Source: Trichomonas vaginalis G3
Lineage: Eukaryota; Parabasalia; Trichomonadida; Trichomonadidae
Length of the DNA: 64,000 bases
Reading direction: 5' to 3'
NCBI RefSeq assembly: GCF_026262505.1
Contig: NC_067203.1
Location: 3,162,001 to 3,226,000, forward strand
A program made the position numbers and the translations under genes. Below are positions 30,563 through 39,632 of this stretch, in pieces. The notes beneath the pieces were generated by a model that worked only from the letters and a program-made list of their open reading frames with translations, was not told where the DNA came from and ran no database searches. The number at the start of each line of letters is the position of its first letter. The stretch's first letter is position 1.

Positions 30563-31351
30563 TTATTCTTGAGCTATTTGTTGCATTTGTTGTTCTTGAG
30601 CTATTTGTTGTTGAAGTTGTTCTTGTAATACAATACTTTCACCAGTTGCATCTTCCAATTCGAAACTTTCTGCCGTCATTGACAAATACATAGGACATAA
30701 AAGTTTTACAGGAACAAAGTTTGCGTCAACTAAGGTTAAGTTTATGTTTGCTAAAGTGTTTGAGTTTACTAAAGCTGAAAACTCTGCATTCGAATGAACA
30801 ATAGGCAAACCAGCAGAGAAAGTGTTGTTTATACGCATAAGTATCTTTTGGTCATAGTAGTTTCTGTCGACATTCGAATAACACTTTGAACCTAAGTTTG
30901 AAACAATATATAAAATAGGTGTACTTAAAGTCAATGGAACAGACATTCCTTGTATGACACCTTTTCCTGTTATAGGAAACTGTTGGTAGTAAAAACCAGA
31001 TATAAGTTTTGTATTATAGCTCATATTGTTTATAGTAAACTCAGTCGGACATCCAAACATAATGAAACCTGCTCTAGTTGCAGCACATGTTACACCCGTA
31101 CTTAAAGTATTAAATAAGTCAACAAAACCTGTTGGTGGTATATCTGAGTAAGTATCTTCAAAGGAGTATTTTTTACCATTCACAACAATAAAATCTTCTG
31201 GTGTCAAAAGAGCAAAACAAGCTTTAGTCGTCATTGTGTTTAAGGTTAGTTTACAATATCGTCCTTGAGGACTTTGTAAGTTTGTTGTTATAGAATTATA
31301 TGACTCAGGGTTTTTAGTCGTAATAGTATAAACCATTGTGTCTTCTGCCAT
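30563..31351 (-). CDS. Minor (penton-type) capsid protein, Polinton P1
   Basis: The 262-residue beta-rich product lies two genes from the major capsid gene. Its C-terminal strand block LTLVDANFVPVKLLCP is shared with the P2 gene at 6714-7475. A Gln-rich tail with repeated QQQIAQE ends the protein. Size, beta content and location fit the single-jelly-roll penton protein of Polintons; assignment by context. Looks whole. Confidence 0.65.
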   Translation of the reverse strand: MAEDTMVYTITTKNPESYNSITTNLQSPQGRYCKLTLNTMTTKACFALLTPEDFIVVNGKKYSFEDTYSDIPPTGFVDLFNTLSTGVTCAATRAGFIMFGCPTEFTINNMSYNTKLISGFYYQQFPITGKGVIQGMSVPLTLSTPILYIVSNLGSKCYSNVDRNYYDQKILMRINNTFSAGLPIVHSNAEFSALVNSNTLANINLTLVDANFVPVKLLCPMYLSMTAESFELEDATGESIVLQEQLQQQIAQEQQMQQIAQE

Positions 31352-31372
31352 TTACTTAGCAAATAAATTTTA

Positions 31373-31570
31373 ATGAAATGTTGTGGTCGTCAAATATTTT
31401 TATAACGTCTGGGAAACTATATTTTAAGTTCAACGTTTCACCTCCTTTCATAACGTATATCTTGTCAATGACATTATATGAACAACCACAGCAACTAACG
31501 TCGGGTTCTATTTCTTTGATGTTTTATATCGTCTGCCTCTGTCAAAAGTTTCAATAGTTCTTTCAAACTT
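31373..31570 (-). CDS. Small CCG-motif protein, Polinton P1
   Basis: The short stretch contains EPDVSCCGCSYN followed by a hydrophobic strand and MKGGETLNLKYSF. It resembles the C-terminal third of the product at 5902-6585. No clear ATG is seen for the whole stretch, and it may be part of the adjacent minus-strand gene. Function unknown. Confidence 0.4.
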
Positions 31571-31937
31571 CATGAGGTGCAATGACATATGAGTTCACTT
31601 TTACAGGGTTGTGTTCGACCAAGTTTAACATTATACCTAAAGCTTGACAAATCTTCTCCTGAGTTTGAAGTTTGTCTTTCAGTTGTTGGTAGTCGTTTCG
31701 AATATCTGCAACAGAACTTAAGTCTCTGCTAACTTCAGGGTATGTTGGTTGTTCTTTTACAGGAACTATTGTTATACCATTTTCGTCTTCGTATGGTTTC
31801 CCCACTTCAACATCTCTGTCTTTGACATTGACAACAACACTTTGACTGTTTGTTTGAGTTGGTGAATTTAACTTCACATCTGCCACCGCCATTAAACCTT
31901 TTGAAACACTTACGCTTTCTATTTTTCGAAATGACAT
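31563..31937 (-). CDS. Polinton protein of unknown function, ~124 aa
   Basis: The start at 31937 (MSFRKIESV) is favoured by an inverted TTTTATC box just upstream. The N-terminal half is Ser/Val/Thr-rich and the C-terminal half helical. It lies between the minor and major capsid genes. With the CCG-motif stretch it may correspond to the longer P2 gene at 5902-6585. Confidence 0.5.
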   Translation of the reverse strand: MSFRKIESVSVSKGLMAVADVKLNSPTQTNSQSVVVNVKDRDVEVGKPYEDENGITIVPVKEQPTYPEVSRDLSSVADIRNDYQQLKDKLQTQEKICQALGIMLNLVEHNPVKVNSYVIAPHEV

Positions 31938-31952
31938 TTTACTTAGATAAAA

Positions 31953-32186
31953 GATGGACGTATTTGGGTATCTCTTCGAATTGAAGCAGAACAAAGTTTA
32001 CACACACAAACAATACAAGTTCTTGACAGAATAGTTCTTTACACAAACAATGGAAAATGTTATAGAATAGCAGTCTTTGCTGAACCAAAATATTTTCATA
32101 AAGCAAAGAAAGTTGGTATAACTGAAATGGTGAAAGTTCTTGAAGCAGACAAAAATATAACTTCAAAAACTTACAGATATTTCTAA
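31953..32186 (+). CDS. Possible small coding stretch between virion genes
   Basis: About 77 codons stay open from 31953 to the TAA at 32186 with protein-like composition (DRIVLYTNNGKCYRIAVF), but no in-frame ATG is seen. It is divergent from the minus-strand gene at 31937. It may be a small gene or a relic. Confidence 0.35.
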   Translation, partial: DGRIWVSLRIEAEQSLHTQTIQVLDRIVLYTNNGKCYRIAVFAEPKYFHKAKKVGITEMVKVLEADKNITSKTYRYF

Positions 32187-32264
32187 AGGTAAGTTTATAA
32201 TACAATATTATGTCAAAACTGGCGTAGTCAATATTTGACGGAGAGAAGTCAGTTCAAGAACAAC

Positions 32265-33875
32265 TTACTGACCTGCTGCCAAAATCTGCTCGATGGAAGC
32301 TGTCGTTATACCAATCTGAGGAGCCCCAGCAGGTTTCATCGAACGAATCTTCAAAAGAGCATCTTCCGTGAAAAGTGCTATTGGTTTTGTAAACTTCTTT
32401 GCTTTCAATTCATCTGGACCGTCTCTGTCACCAGTATATTGTATTTGTACAGTACCAACAGTTGAAATACCACCCATAAAGTCTTCTGAGTCAGCAAATG
32501 GAATGCCAAGCCAAAAGTTTGAACGGTCTCCATTTGTATATTGAGTTTTTTGACCTCCTGTATGAGTCCATACTTTCACATATGGCATAATAGAACTTTG
32601 CATTTCAGGGTTAATGGTTGTTGTGAAGTTGTTGTTAAAGTTCATAGCATCTAATGTCAAGTTGTATGACCTCATATCCTCAACTGTAGAATATTCTTCT
32701 CTTGGATAATATTTGCCATCTATGTTTATATGATATTTAATACCGGGGTTGTAGAAACAAGAATAGTCATTTATAGTTCGTCTGAACAGTACAAACATAG
32801 TATCTGCATGTTTCATTGCAGTTGTTAAAGCAATATCTGTTCTTGCACCTGCGGCTCCTGGATTTTGGTTTCCAACTTCACCTGCAAAGTCTTTGACAGA
32901 TATTTGGTGTATAGGGAACATAAGTGGAACTGCAATATATTTGGCAGCTAAAGCATTTGAAATATCTGGGTCCAACATATAGACTGCAAGTCTGCTTTCT
33001 ATTCTCTTGCATTCAAATTTTTCGCATGTAAACTTAACTGGGTCCCAAGCAGTTCCAGCAGCATTGAAATAATAGTTTACTTCATTGTTGAAGTTTGAGA
33101 AACCAAAGTCTAAGTCAACTTTGTCTTTGCAAAATTCGGCGAATGACGTTTGATTTGTTCCCTTTACGTCTGTAATAGTGAATGGGTCTTGTGTTGGTGC
33201 AATGACTAAGTTATTTTTGCTTGGAGTAAGTTCGATAGAAATTTTTCCTGCCCAGTTTGGCAAGTATCTTAAAAACCTGAAGATGAGGAAAGATGACAAA
33301 GGAACTCTAAGTTTCAGTTTTACTTTAGTGGCAGCAGTTCCATCTGAACCAGAAAGGTTAACATAAACTCCTGGAACGTTAGGGTCAAGTCTTCTTATTT
33401 TCTCAATATTTGCATACTGGTCTGTTTGTTCTCTAGCTTGTGGTTGTACTGAGTTTCTCAAAGCGAACCATTCATAGTTTGCCCATGTTACTGTTTGAAC
33501 TAAGTCAGAGTTAGAATATATCTTATATCCCATGAAAACTTCTGGAGCATATTGGTATCCGACATAGAAAATTCCATTGCAACCTTTCTTGTCAGACAAC
33601 TTGGCAGAAGGTTTTATTTCAATGTCTTGTTCCACGTATAAGAATGAGTTGTCAATAGAAATAATATGAAACCTGTCGCAAGCAATATCTACTGTTGTTG
33701 AAGAACCTTCTCCAAACTCACCTACGTTTCCATAAGAAACAGCAGTTGTATATTCGTAAGTTCCAGGAACTATTTCTGACCTTCTAATGGCATTGTCGCA
33801 TTCGTTATACCATTCGGAAACATTTCCGTTCATGGCATCCAAAACTGTTGGCGTTATATTCTGAGCGGCGTACAT
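32265..33875 (-). CDS. Major capsid protein, double jelly-roll, Polinton P1
   Basis: The 536-residue beta-rich product has the size and position of Polinton major capsid proteins and is related to the P2 gene at 20226-21782 (KLKLRVPLSSFLIFRFLR block). No signal peptide or membrane segment is present. TTTTTACCC lies 9 nt before the ATG. It is the last gene of a row that begins with the coiled-coil gene at 37278. With ATPase and minor capsid it forms a virion module. Identification rests on family resemblance, not on a catalytic motif. Looks whole. Confidence 0.8.
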   Translation of the reverse strand: MYAAQNITPTVLDAMNGNVSEWYNECDNAIRRSEIVPGTYEYTTAVSYGNVGEFGEGSSTTVDIACDRFHIISIDNSFLYVEQDIEIKPSAKLSDKKGCNGIFYVGYQYAPEVFMGYKIYSNSDLVQTVTWANYEWFALRNSVQPQAREQTDQYANIEKIRRLDPNVPGVYVNLSGSDGTAATKVKLKLRVPLSSFLIFRFLRYLPNWAGKISIELTPSKNNLVIAPTQDPFTITDVKGTNQTSFAEFCKDKVDLDFGFSNFNNEVNYYFNAAGTAWDPVKFTCEKFECKRIESRLAVYMLDPDISNALAAKYIAVPLMFPIHQISVKDFAGEVGNQNPGAAGARTDIALTTAMKHADTMFVLFRRTINDYSCFYNPGIKYHINIDGKYYPREEYSTVEDMRSYNLTLDAMNFNNNFTTTINPEMQSSIMPYVKVWTHTGGQKTQYTNGDRSNFWLGIPFADSEDFMGGISTVGTVQIQYTGDRDGPDELKAKKFTKPIALFTEDALLKIRSMKPAGAPQIGITTASIEQILAAGQ

Positions 33876-33907
33876 TTCATATGGGTAAAAATATCGAATA
33901 GTTGGAA

Positions 33908-34114
33908 TTATGTGTCATAATAGAACCCACTCGGACCAAGCTTTACTTTCTTCCTGACTGAGTTTTTAACTCTTCTTTTTCCTTCATTGCCACTACTTTC
34001 ACTAGATGAAGTTACTTCTTCACTATTTTCACTTTGTTCTACTCTTCTTCTTTGGTGTCGCTTTTGGTAACTTGCCCTCTGCTTCAAGTTGTTGCATCTT
34101 TGCCTCATGTTCAC
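33908..34114 (-). CDS. Small basic Polinton protein, 68 aa
   Basis: Arg/Lys-rich ends flank a Ser/Glu-rich centre. It ends just before the capsid leader and overlaps the preceding gene by about 86 bases in another frame. Such composition fits a core or DNA-condensing virion protein, but it could be partly a shadow of the upstream gene. Confidence 0.4.
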   Translation of the reverse strand: MNMRQRCNNLKQRASYQKRHQRRRVEQSENSEEVTSSSESSGNEGKRRVKNSVRKKVKLGPSGFYYDT

Positions 34115-34937
34115 CTAGTATGTTGTAAATTTCCCATGTCCTTTTTGCCTTTGGGCTCTGGTCGCCCATCTCAGGTAACCTATATCCTAGAAAGATTTTG
34201 TCATAGTTTGTATTTGAGTCTTCGCGTATTGTTTGCATGACTCTTTCCTGAGTTTCCGGTTCAAGCTCTTCAAACAGAGCTTGTCCATATGGAATAAGCT
34301 CGTTTCCAAATATATGTTTTTGTAGCCATTCTGGTTTTCTTTCCATGTTACCAATAATATCTTTTGTGAATGGGAAAGCTTTTACCCAATGTTTCAGTCT
34401 TGCGTCATTTATTTCTGTAGTTGGTTTTATTTTGTCAAGGAACATGTTTTTCAATACTAACATTTCATTTGGTACTGTCCATTTGAGTTTTCTTAAATAT
34501 TCATCCCTTCTCGGTTCATTGTCTGCAAAGTAAGTTTTTATGACATTTTGTAAACTTTCGTTTGCAAGGTCATGTACAATAGGTTCTCTTCCTTCTCTCT
34601 CCCTAACTTTCTTTCTAAACTCTTCACCAAATATACCATCTCTATGGTTCTGTGTAGTTCTTTGAGATAAATGTTCTAGAACGTCAGGTGTTATATTTCC
34701 ATCAGCCATGTTCATTTCATACTGGTTCAAAATATCTGCATCTTTCATATCTTTCAATGGCATTAAAGCCGCGCTGAAAATACCAGCTATATCTGGTTCA
34801 CCATTCACTTCCATTGCGTCTACAACTTCTTGGAATTGAGGTTGTAAGTTTATGAACCACCTATCCGGATTAGCTTTATGACCCCATCTCATTGTAGTTC
34901 CATAGTCTGCAGAAAACAAAAGTAGGTTTGTTTCCAT
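34029..34937 (-). CDS. Polinton protein of unknown function, ~302 aa
   Basis: The start at 34937 (METNLLLFSADYG) is preferred; further upstream sequence overlaps the coiled-coil gene. The product is largely helical and charged, with a Lys-rich C-terminus (PKKKSRTK). I looked for the Cys protease His/Asp/Gln/Cys pattern of Polinton proteases and did not see it. Its place in the capsid operon-like row suggests a virion or assembly role. Looks whole. Confidence 0.6.
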   Translation of the reverse strand: METNLLLFSADYGTTMRWGHKANPDRWFINLQPQFQEVVDAMEVNGEPDIAGIFSAALMPLKDMKDADILNQYEMNMADGNITPDVLEHLSQRTTQNHRDGIFGEEFRKKVREREGREPIVHDLANESLQNVIKTYFADNEPRRDEYLRKLKWTVPNEMLVLKNMFLDKIKPTTEINDARLKHWVKAFPFTKDIIGNMERKPEWLQKHIFGNELIPYGQALFEELEPETQERVMQTIREDSNTNYDKIFLGYRLPEMGDQSPKAKRTWEIYNILGEHEAKMQQLEAEGKLPKATPKKKSRTK

Positions 34938-37278
34938 ATTGGTTAGGTTCTGAATGAACTTTAAACAATGTTTCATTTCTATATGTTTTGGTGAAATTTA
35001 ACCTTTTATTTTCACCGAGTTCAGCCAAAGATTGAACGTTATATGGTCGTAAGTAAAAAGGATTGTTGTATTTGCGTACACTTTCTTTCAGTTCTTCCAT
35101 TCTATGCTGAATATTTTCATCTGATGTTGGAGTCTTTTGTATGTCGGCGAACATTTTTCGATATTCTTCTACTATGTCAGCCGAATTTTTCTTAGACTCT
35201 TGGAAAGATTCCATATTCTCCGCATACTCTTGTTGAGGGTCAAGATTTTTCGGCTGTGCCAAATCTTCATCTAGTTCTGTGAAGTTAGTTTCCAAAGGAG
35301 GGACTTGTTTGTTTCCTTCAGGCTCTTCTAGCTGTTGTTGCTGAACTATTTTTTCCATGTCTGGTTGTATCTGAACTTCTTCCTGTGGAGTTTCTTGTAC
35401 CTCATCTGCTGGCATTTCATATATTCCGAGACCGTTTTTAACAAGTTCCCTATCTAAGTCATCCGGACTCATAAACCTTTCTTCTTTCGTTCCGTCTCTA
35501 TTTTTTACGCGTTTCATGAAGATAGTTGAATTATCATTTATCTCTGACATCAAATATCTCGGAGTAAATTCATCCATGTCATTTGGATGATATGCTATTA
35601 AATCATATCCCTTAGCGAGCTTGTATTTTCCAGGTTTGAAATTATATCCCATTTGGTGCTGAACCATAAAGCTAAATAGGTTCGGGTCAGTATTTCCTTC
35701 CTTGAACTTTCTAATAGCTTCTTTATATCTGTCACTAAAGTCAAGAGTATCTGGGTAACCATAATTTTCCTTAAGCATTTTTAAGAATTCTTGGTTTCCT
35801 TGTTCTCTACTTCTTTTATGTCCTTGCTCTGTTTGTGGTTGTGGTGCAGTGTTTTGAACTGTTGGTTGTGGTGCAGTGTTTTGAACTGTTGGTTGTGGTG
35901 CAGTGTTTTGAACTGTTGGTTGTGGTGCAGTGTTTTGAACTGTTGGTTGTTGTGTTGGTTGTTGTGTTGGTTTTGGTGCATGCCTGTGTCTGTGTCCATG
36001 TGACGATGTAAATGTTTTAGGTAGTCCTGGTGCAGGTGCTTCTCTTGGAGGGTTTGGTGGTATATAAGTTCCACTAGCTAGTATATAAGTTCCACCAGCT
36101 GGTATATAAGTTCCACCAGCTGGCACATATGTTCCATCTGCAGCATAATGTCCTACCTGACTTTTCGTTTTTAAGAAAGCATTTACTAGGTCTGTTTTGG
36201 TCTGTTGTAACTCTTTTTCTTGACTTTCCACAACAGTTGCTCTAACGGCGTCATAGGCACTTTGAACTGCATGTCTCGTTGCTGCATCTGTTATTTTCGT
36301 CATATTTTGTGCTACTTCTTTTAACTCTTTGTCGAAACCTTCAGACTTCAGTTTCTTTCCAGATGAGAAGTCGTTCACTAGTTTCACCTTACTATGAAGA
36401 GCTTCGAAGGCGTTCTTAAAGTCAGCATTCATTAAAGCTTCATTTGAACTGTCTTCATCCGCTTGTATTTTTGTCCTTATTGACCCTATAAGTTGGGCTG
36501 CTTTGGCGTTGGCTTGGGCATCTAACCAGTCATTATTAGCTTTTATATATTCTGCGCTTTTCATTGCCTTTTGCATGGCTGCGTCGTTATTTTTACTTTC
36601 TTGTGCTATGTTTTCATACTGTACGGTTTGGTTTTGCAACTGTAAAAGTTTTTCTGCCTTTACATTTGCTTCAACTTCTTTTTTATACTCATCGCTATCC
36701 ATATATGTCTTCAGGGCTTTTTGTTTTATCTCTTCATCTTTCAGTACTTTATATTGAGTAGTATGGTTTTTCAAATTTACAACATCTTGTTCCATTTTTG
36801 CTACTTCTGCTGCTTTTTCTGACACTTTTTTCGCATATTCCTCTGTACTTAGTTCTTTCAGTTGTTCTTCTTTCTTCTTTTTCTCTACGTTTAACTCATT
36901 GAGTTTCTTTGTGTGTCTGTCATATTCTAGTTTCTTTTCGTTTTCACTTATTTGCTTCTGTATGTCTATGTTTGACTTTTTGACATCTGATATTTGATTT
37001 TTGAGTGAACTCAAATTCATTTGACTTTGAGGGTTATAAGCTGTTCCGTCTGCAGCTCCACCATAGCCTGCCATTTTCGCTAAAAGTGCCGCTCTTAAAC
37101 CTCCACTCTGTGCACCAATAACTCGGTTTAAAAGCATAGGATTGCTTGACATTTGTTGCAACATAGTGGGGTCATTCATCATTTGTTGTTGCAACTGTTG
37201 TTGTGGTGTCAGTTTTACTATTGGATGTTTCAATGCTCTCTTCCTCTTACGTATATTCTTACGTAGCTTACGTGGCAT
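34876..37278 (-). CDS. Long coiled-coil virion-type protein, 800 aa, Polinton P1
   Basis: The N-terminus is very basic (MPRKLRKNIRKRKRALKHP). Residues ~90-330 are a long coiled coil. A GTYIPAG repeat follows, then four copies of an 8-residue Gln-Pro-Thr-Val-Gln-Asn-Thr-Ala repeat. The C-terminal 300 residues are acidic, Pro/Gln-rich and end in a compact domain. It is the first gene from the right terminus of P1, preceded by ~270 bp of terminal sequence. A fragment of the same family lies at 1-355. A structural or scaffold role is inference. Looks whole. Confidence 0.6.
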   Translation of the reverse strand: MPRKLRKNIRKRKRALKHPIVKLTPQQQLQQQMMNDPTMLQQMSSNPMLLNRVIGAQSGGLRAALLAKMAGYGGAADGTAYNPQSQMNLSSLKNQISDVKKSNIDIQKQISENEKKLEYDRHTKKLNELNVEKKKKEEQLKELSTEEYAKKVSEKAAEVAKMEQDVVNLKNHTTQYKVLKDEEIKQKALKTYMDSDEYKKEVEANVKAEKLLQLQNQTVQYENIAQESKNNDAAMQKAMKSAEYIKANNDWLDAQANAKAAQLIGSIRTKIQADEDSSNEALMNADFKNAFEALHSKVKLVNDFSSGKKLKSEGFDKELKEVAQNMTKITDAATRHAVQSAYDAVRATVVESQEKELQQTKTDLVNAFLKTKSQVGHYAADGTYVPAGGTYIPAGGTYILASGTYIPPNPPREAPAPGLPKTFTSSHGHRHRHAPKPTQQPTQQPTVQNTAPQPTVQNTAPQPTVQNTAPQPTVQNTAPQPQTEQGHKRSREQGNQEFLKMLKENYGYPDTLDFSDRYKEAIRKFKEGNTDPNLFSFMVQHQMGYNFKPGKYKLAKGYDLIAYHPNDMDEFTPRYLMSEINDNSTIFMKRVKNRDGTKEERFMSPDDLDRELVKNGLGIYEMPADEVQETPQEEVQIQPDMEKIVQQQQLEEPEGNKQVPPLETNFTELDEDLAQPKNLDPQQEYAENMESFQESKKNSADIVEEYRKMFADIQKTPTSDENIQHRMEELKESVRKYNNPFYLRPYNVQSLAELGENKRLNFTKTYRNETLFKVHSEPNQYGNKPTFVFCRLWNYNEMGS
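35835..35975. repeat. 24-bp tandem repeat in coiled-coil gene
   Basis: Four to five copies of a 24-bp unit (GGTTGTGGTGCAGTGTTTTG plus AACT) encode the Gln-Pro-Thr-Val repeat in frame. A related, shorter array lies at 1-125. Confidence 0.8.
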
Positions 37279-37562
37279 TTTAAGTGAAGTTAAAAAGCGG
37301 TTTTTGACAGATGTTTATATGACACTTTTTGTTCAGCACAAAAAACTACTCGGTCAAAGTGTTGTCAGTTTTGTAAAATAACCGTCTTATCTCATTCTAT
37401 AAGGGGGAAAGTCTTCTCAAAGTATACTTCCTTGGAACGCCTGTAACTTTTCCTGTAGCGACGATAGACCCTTACTTGTCCGGACAAAGTTATACTAAAC
37501 ATCTTCAGGGCTAGAGGGCACGAAGTGCCTGGAAGCCCCACTACCTTTCTTTTTTTTTTTTT
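37279..37562. repeat. Right terminal region of Polinton P1
   Basis: About 270 bp lie between the first gene and the terminus at 37546. Read inward, the end begins AGGTAGTGGGGCTTCCAGG, then the hairpin GGCAC-TTC-GTGCC (37517-37529), then CTCTAGCCCTGAAGATG. The terminus at 46264 shows the same blocks around a different hairpin. A poly-T tract (37547-37562) separates it from the next transposon. No gene is seen. Confidence 0.8.
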
Positions 37563-38160
37563 TATGAAATATCAATTTTTGCTTTACGCCTAATTTTTGG
37601 CGACAATTAGCAAAAAATGTTAAATGTTAACACTCAGTCCATTTGAATATGAAAAATAAAATTGACTTTGATTAAATGTTTTTATTTATCATGCAATTCT
37701 TCTTGCGACCAAAGATTTGAATAAAATTTCAAAAAATAAGATAGCTTAAAAAATGGGGTATTATTATTGTCGTCTGGCGGTTTTAGACGACAATACGAAT
37801 TTTCAAATAATAGGATTTTTAGCCAGATAAAGAGCTACTCCATATATCATGCGTGTTTGCATACTATATACATAGATGGAATTGATGTTCTTCCTTTATT
37901 TAGGTACCGAAACATGCTTGAAAAATCTATTTTTTAGACGACAATGATAATTTTGTCACTTTTCCAGACGACAATAATAATTTGTCACCTTTTTAGACGA
38001 CAATAATAATTTTGTCACTTTTTCCAGACGACAATAAAACATCCTCTTAAAAAATAATATACGGTAGTGTTTACTAATAGATGAATAGTATATAAATTCT
38101 ATTAAAATGGATTTGATCCAAAAAATATATAAAATCTGATCATAAATAAAATCGTTTTAA
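37563..38160. repeat. Left terminal inverted repeat of the DDE transposon (interrupted)
   Basis: 37563-37754 and 38056-38160 together mirror 39336-39632. The interruption is the MITE-like insert. Confidence 0.85.
37755..38045. mobile_element. MITE-like insert in the transposon's left repeat
   Basis: This 291-bp non-coding insert is flanked by the direct repeat CTTAAAAAAT (37745-37754 and 38046-38055). Its ends are imperfect inverted repeats: GGGGTATTATTATTGTCGTC on the left, and CCAGACGACAATAAAACATC on the right when read outward. AGACGACAAT occurs about five times inside. The right-hand inverted repeat at 39336-39632 lacks the insert, giving an empty-site comparison. Confidence 0.8.
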
Positions 38161-38255
38161 ATTACTTCTTCATTTAAATTATAACAATTATTTTTGATTT
38201 TTATTTATCATCCACATTCAAATTTGAATCTTATCACAAAAGAAGGACCACTTTT

Positions 38256-39311
38256 ATGACTACTGCCAAATCTATAAGCAGAGAATGGCTATTTGAAGCT
38301 AAAAGAAGAATAGAAGAAGGTGAATCTTACAAAAGTGTGGGAAAGGAAGTTGAATTGGAAAATGGTAAAATTAAATTGAATGTTGCCGAAAATACAATAA
38401 GAAGAGCATTTCAACTTCAAGAAATCGAATTACCAAAAGTTAGTCGCGGCAGAAAACCAAATCCACCAACATTTGAGCAAAAACAATTAATTAATTCTTG
38501 TGTTTCACAATATAAAGGAGGAATTTCAAAAACTTATTTATTGATTAAAAGGTTTCAAAATATTGCTCAAAATCCCGATTGTGAGAAAGAAAAAGAAGAA
38601 ATTGCAAAAGAATTTGAAAATATAGAAGATTTGACAAAAGATCAAATTTTTGACAATTTACAAAAAATAAAGCATCATCAAGTGGAAAAATTTATGATGG
38701 AATCAGGTTTATCTTCAAAAAGAGATTACAAACCAGCAGATCCACCTACCAAATATCGTGCCATATCAAAGAATTTGATATGGCACTGCGATATTCATTA
38801 CCTTCACGGTAATGTTTCTTTTCCATTTTTTGCCATATTGGATGATATGACACGTAAAGTTCTCAAAACTAAATTATTGAAAAACAAGTCTTCCAACTCA
38901 ACAGCGAAGGTTTTAAGAAAACTTTTAGAGGAGTTTATTCCTTACTGCATCTGGACCGATAACGGCGGTGAAAACCGCGGTGAATTCGGCCAGGTTATGC
39001 AGGAAAACGGAATAGTTTGGAAGCACACCTTGCCGTATATGCCAAGACAGAACGGCAAGGTGGAGCGCCTGTGGCCAAGCTTAGAAAAGTTTTTGCCAGA
39101 CGAGTTGGATGATATTCAACAAATCAAGGACTCAGTTCAGCAGTTCATTGAAAAATACAACAATACACATTTATCTCTCGATATTAATCCAAAAACGAAT
39201 AGTAATTACACTCCTAACGAATTATTCGAAGTTTCAAAAATTTTGGTACGAGCCAGAAATGCAAAAATGGGAGTTATATATCAAAGACGAATGGGTCTTA
39301 GCAAAATTTGA
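38256..39311 (+). CDS. IS3/IS481-like transposase (rve core, DDE)
   Basis: The 351-residue product has an N-terminal helix-turn-helix part (residues ~1-60), a linker, and an RNase-H-like core. Visible catalytic residues are D179 (WHCDIHYLHG), D235 (WTDNGGENRG) and E270 (NGKVERLWPS), with 34 residues between the last two. This cut-and-paste type catalyses strand transfer of the flanking inverted repeats. Bases ~38940-39080 are clearly more GC-rich than the rest of the gene, around the second Asp and the Glu, a local difference in codon use. No breaks are seen. Confidence 0.88.
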   Translation: MTTAKSISREWLFEAKRRIEEGESYKSVGKEVELENGKIKLNVAENTIRRAFQLQEIELPKVSRGRKPNPPTFEQKQLINSCVSQYKGGISKTYLLIKRFQNIAQNPDCEKEKEEIAKEFENIEDLTKDQIFDNLQKIKHHQVEKFMMESGLSSKRDYKPADPPTKYRAISKNLIWHCDIHYLHGNVSFPFFAILDDMTRKVLKTKLLKNKSSNSTAKVLRKLLEEFIPYCIWTDNGGENRGEFGQVMQENGIVWKHTLPYMPRQNGKVERLWPSLEKFLPDELDDIQQIKDSVQQFIEKYNNTHLSLDINPKTNSNYTPNELFEVSKILVRARNAKMGVIYQRRMGLSKI

Positions 39312-39335
39312 ATAATTACATCATTTAAAATGACT

Positions 39336-39632
39336 ACTAAACAATTTTATTTATGATCAAATTTTATATATTTTTTGGATCAAATCCATTTTAATAGAAT
39401 TTATATACTATTCATCTATTAGTAAACACTACCGTATTATATTATTTTAAGCTATCTTATTTTTTGAAATTTTATTCAAATCTTTGGTCGCAAGAAGAAT
39501 TGCATGATAAATAAAAACATTTAATCAAAGTCAATTTTATTTTTCATATTCAAATGGACTGAGTGTTAACATTTAACATTTTTGCTAATTGTCGCCAAAA
39601 ATTAGGCGTAAAGCAAAAATTGATATTTCATA
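39336..39632. repeat. Right terminal inverted repeat of the DDE transposon
   Basis: Inverted match to 37563-37754 plus 38056-38160, uninterrupted here. The outer ~194 bp recur at 59691-59884. Confidence 0.88.

Larger units (their letters stand above)
1..37546. mobile_element. Polinton/Maverick P1 (outer element, left end outside window)
   Basis: The right terminus is at 37546, where the inward-reading sequence begins AGGTAGTGGGGCTTCCAGG, the same as the left terminus of the Polinton at 46264. Parts seen from left to right are virion-gene fragments, palindrome arrays, a gene family of unknown role split by element P2, KilA-N genes, a minisatellite, packaging ATPase, SF3 helicase, minor capsid, major capsid and a long coiled-coil gene. 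The right 10 kb (27.1-37.3 kb) looks largely whole. The left part is broken, with roughly half a dozen or more breaks apart from the P2 insertion. Excluding P2, about 16 kb lies in the window. Confidence 0.75.
37563..39632 (+). mobile_element. DNA transposon with IS3/IS481-like DDE transposase
   Basis: The element runs between inverted repeats starting TGAAATATCAATTTTTGC, about 300 bp long, with a TA or AT duplication at the edges. The left repeat is interrupted by a 291-bp insert. It encodes one whole transposase, and is related in style to eukaryotic elements with bacterial-IS-type integrases known from trichomonads. It lies 16 bp from the P1 terminus. It looks whole and potentially autonomous. 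Its right inverted repeat recurs at 59691-59884 without the transposase. Confidence 0.85.

Noticed and set aside
34029-34937. Polinton cysteine protease
   Set aside because: I looked for the adenain/Ulp1-like His, Asp, Gln and Cys order in this and the other unknown genes and could not find it. No protease is called in the window.
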